Made by a program: the position numbers and the translations under genes
The notes under the pieces: model-generated
The model's input: the letters and a program-made list of their open reading frames with translations, nothing else
What the model was told of the DNA's origin: nothing
The model's database searches: none
Shown: piece after piece, positions 5,341 through 6,317 of the stretch
Layout of the letters: each line of letters opens with the position of its first letter
How positions within the stretch are numbered: the first letter of the stretch is position 1
Source of the DNA: Candidatus Heimdallarchaeota archaeon
GTDB lineage: Archaea; Asgardarchaeota; Heimdallarchaeia; JABLTI01
Length of the DNA: 6,317 nucleotides
NCBI GenBank assembly: GCA_030602675.1
Contig: JAUVZH010000164.1
Location: forward strand, 1-6,317
Direction: 5' to 3'

Positions 5341-6317
5341 TTCTTTGTGACCTCCTCTATTTTTTCAAGAATTTCTTTTGGTGTATGAACTATACCACCG
5401 AGTTTCGGTGAAAGAATAATTGGTATATTCTTGTTAGTTGCTTCTTTTACTTCTTTGATGATTTGACCATTATTTATCTCAGCAACTACAATAGCGTTTA
5501 CCTTCTCTGCAAGCTTCTCAATTAATTTTGTTGGAAAAGGCCATATTGTAATCAATCGTAAAAGTCCAGCTTTTATACCTTTCTTACGTGCAAGATCCAC
5601 GGCACCTTTTGCAGAGCGAGAGGTAATACCATAAGAAATAACCAAGATTTTTGCATCATCTACTTTATAGCTTTCAGTGTTTCTTATCTTCTCTTCATTC
5701 AACAAAATCTTATCGCATAAACGTTTCACAAGTTTTTCTTGTGTTTCAGCATTAATAACAGGATATCCCTTTTCATCATGAGTTAAACCAGTTACAAATA
5801 CTTTGTATCCTTCACCAGCTACTGCCATAGGAGGAATTAGATCGTCATCAGGTTTAAAAGTAAGATAAGTTTTAGGAGTAACTTTAGGTTTCTTTCGGTT
5901 CTTAATTTTGATCTTATTTTTAGGTGGTATTATTAGTTTCTCGAACATGTGACAAATCGATTCGTCTGTAAGCATTATTACAGGACAACGATATTCTTCT
6001 GCTAAATTGAATGCCTCAATGGATAAATCGAATGCTTCCTGTACTGAATTAGGAGCAATTGCAATCAATTCATAATCACCATGGGAGCCCCATCGTGCTT
6101 GCATAACGTCTTGTTGACCAACCAAGGTTGGAAGACCAGTTGAAGGTCCACCTCGTTGGACATTTATTATAACACAAGGAGTTTCAGTCATGACACCTAG
6201 GCCAATATTTTCCATCATTAATGATATACCAGGTCCTGATGTTGCGGTCATAGATTTCTTTCCAGCCCAGGATGCACCGAGAATTGTTGCTATTGAAGCT
6301 ATTTCATCTTCCATTTG
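5337..6317 (-). CDS. korA: 2-oxoacid:ferredoxin oxidoreductase alpha subunit (KorA-type), 5' end outside window
   Basis: With KorB and KorC this subunit forms a cytoplasmic enzyme that oxidises a 2-oxoacid, probably 2-oxoglutarate, with CoA to an acyl-CoA and CO2 while reducing ferredoxin, or runs in reverse. The visible 326 residues begin mid-gene. The frame is open through a Gln codon at the window edge, and the first Met (6314) sits in the family's conserved QMEDE segment, so it is not the true start. By family length, roughly 50-60 N-terminal residues are missing. Motifs, numbered from the first visible residue: TATSGPG at 24-30, NVQRGGPSTGLPT at 52-64, a GSHGD segment at 78-82, and VTGLTHDEKGYP at 175-186. 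After these comes the transketolase C-terminal-like domain with IWPFP at 258-262. The NVQRGGPSTG and GLTHDEKG signatures favour KorA over pyruvate-type enzymes, but a branched-chain 2-oxoacid substrate remains possible. The stop overlaps the korB start. Confidence 0.93.
   Translation of the reverse strand, partial: QMEDEIASIATILGASWAGKKSMTATSGPGISLMMENIGLGVMTETPCVIINVQRGGPSTGLPTLVGQQDVMQARWGSHGDYELIAIAPNSVQEAFDLSIEAFNLAEEYRCPVIMLTDESICHMFEKLIIPPKNKIKIKNRKKPKVTPKTYLTFKPDDDLIPPMAVAGEGYKVFVTGLTHDEKGYPVINAETQEKLVKRLCDKILLNEEKIRNTESYKVDDAKILVISYGITSRSAKGAVDLARKKGIKAGLLRLITIWPFPTKLIEKLAEKVNAIVVAEINNGQIIKEVKEATNKNIPIILSPKLGGIVHTPKEILEKIEEVTKK
5350..5355 (-). promoter_or_regulatory. Shine-Dalgarno sequence for korB, inside korA
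   Basis: GGAGGT on the minus strand lies in the last codons of korA, 9 nt before the korB ATG at 5340. Together with the ATGA overlap it supports this ATG over the internal Met20. Confidence 0.85.

Noticed and set aside
6312..6314. ATG at 6314 as the start of korA
   Set aside because: It lies in the conserved interior QMEDE segment, the frame remains open to the window edge, and the N-terminal part of the family is missing, so the gene is simply cut by the window.

Overview
This window is a single, tightly packed operon read entirely from the minus strand. It holds seven genes, two of them cut by the window edges. In transcription order (from position 6317 down to 1) they are: korA (C-terminal part), korB and korC, which encode a 2-oxoacid:ferredoxin oxidoreductase of the 2-oxoglutarate type; then hdrA, a flavin- and iron-sulfur-containing subunit of heterodisulfide reductase; then mvhD, mvhG and mvhA (N-terminal part), which encode the iron-sulfur adaptor, small subunit and large subunit of a group 3c [NiFe]-hydrogenase.

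The junctions leave no room for internal promoters. korA/korB overlap by 4 nt (ATGA), korB/korC are 5 nt apart, korC/hdrA abut with no gap (TAA followed by GTG), hdrA/mvhD are 18 nt apart, mvhD/mvhG are 1 nt apart and mvhG/mvhA are 18 nt apart. Most starts have a recognisable Shine-Dalgarno sequence, often lying inside the preceding gene. The plus strand holds no credible gene, and I see no RNA gene, repeat, mobile element, CRISPR array or terminator.

The DNA is clearly AT-rich. The gene set, namely a methanogen-style HdrA and MvhDGA plus a KorABC with separate alpha, beta and gamma chains, points to an anaerobic archaeon. A non-methanogenic, H2-metabolising lineage such as an Asgard archaeon, Bathyarchaeia or a Thermoplasmata relative would fit. 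The sequence alone does not settle the lineage, and an anaerobic bacterium carrying Hdr/Mvh genes is a less likely alternative.

Functionally, KorABC exchanges electrons between a 2-oxoacid (oxidised to an acyl-CoA and CO2) and ferredoxin. HdrA is the flavin-based bifurcation hub, and MvhD connects it to the MvhGA hydrogenase. The layout suggests that 2-oxoacid oxidation and H2 metabolism are coupled through ferredoxin and HdrA: either H2 is made from reduced ferredoxin during amino-acid fermentation, or H2 drives reductive carboxylation. Neither hdrB nor hdrC lies between hdrA and mvhD or anywhere else in the window, so the partner that receives or donates the high-potential electron is not visible. 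This kor-hdrA-mvh linkage is the most interesting feature of the window.
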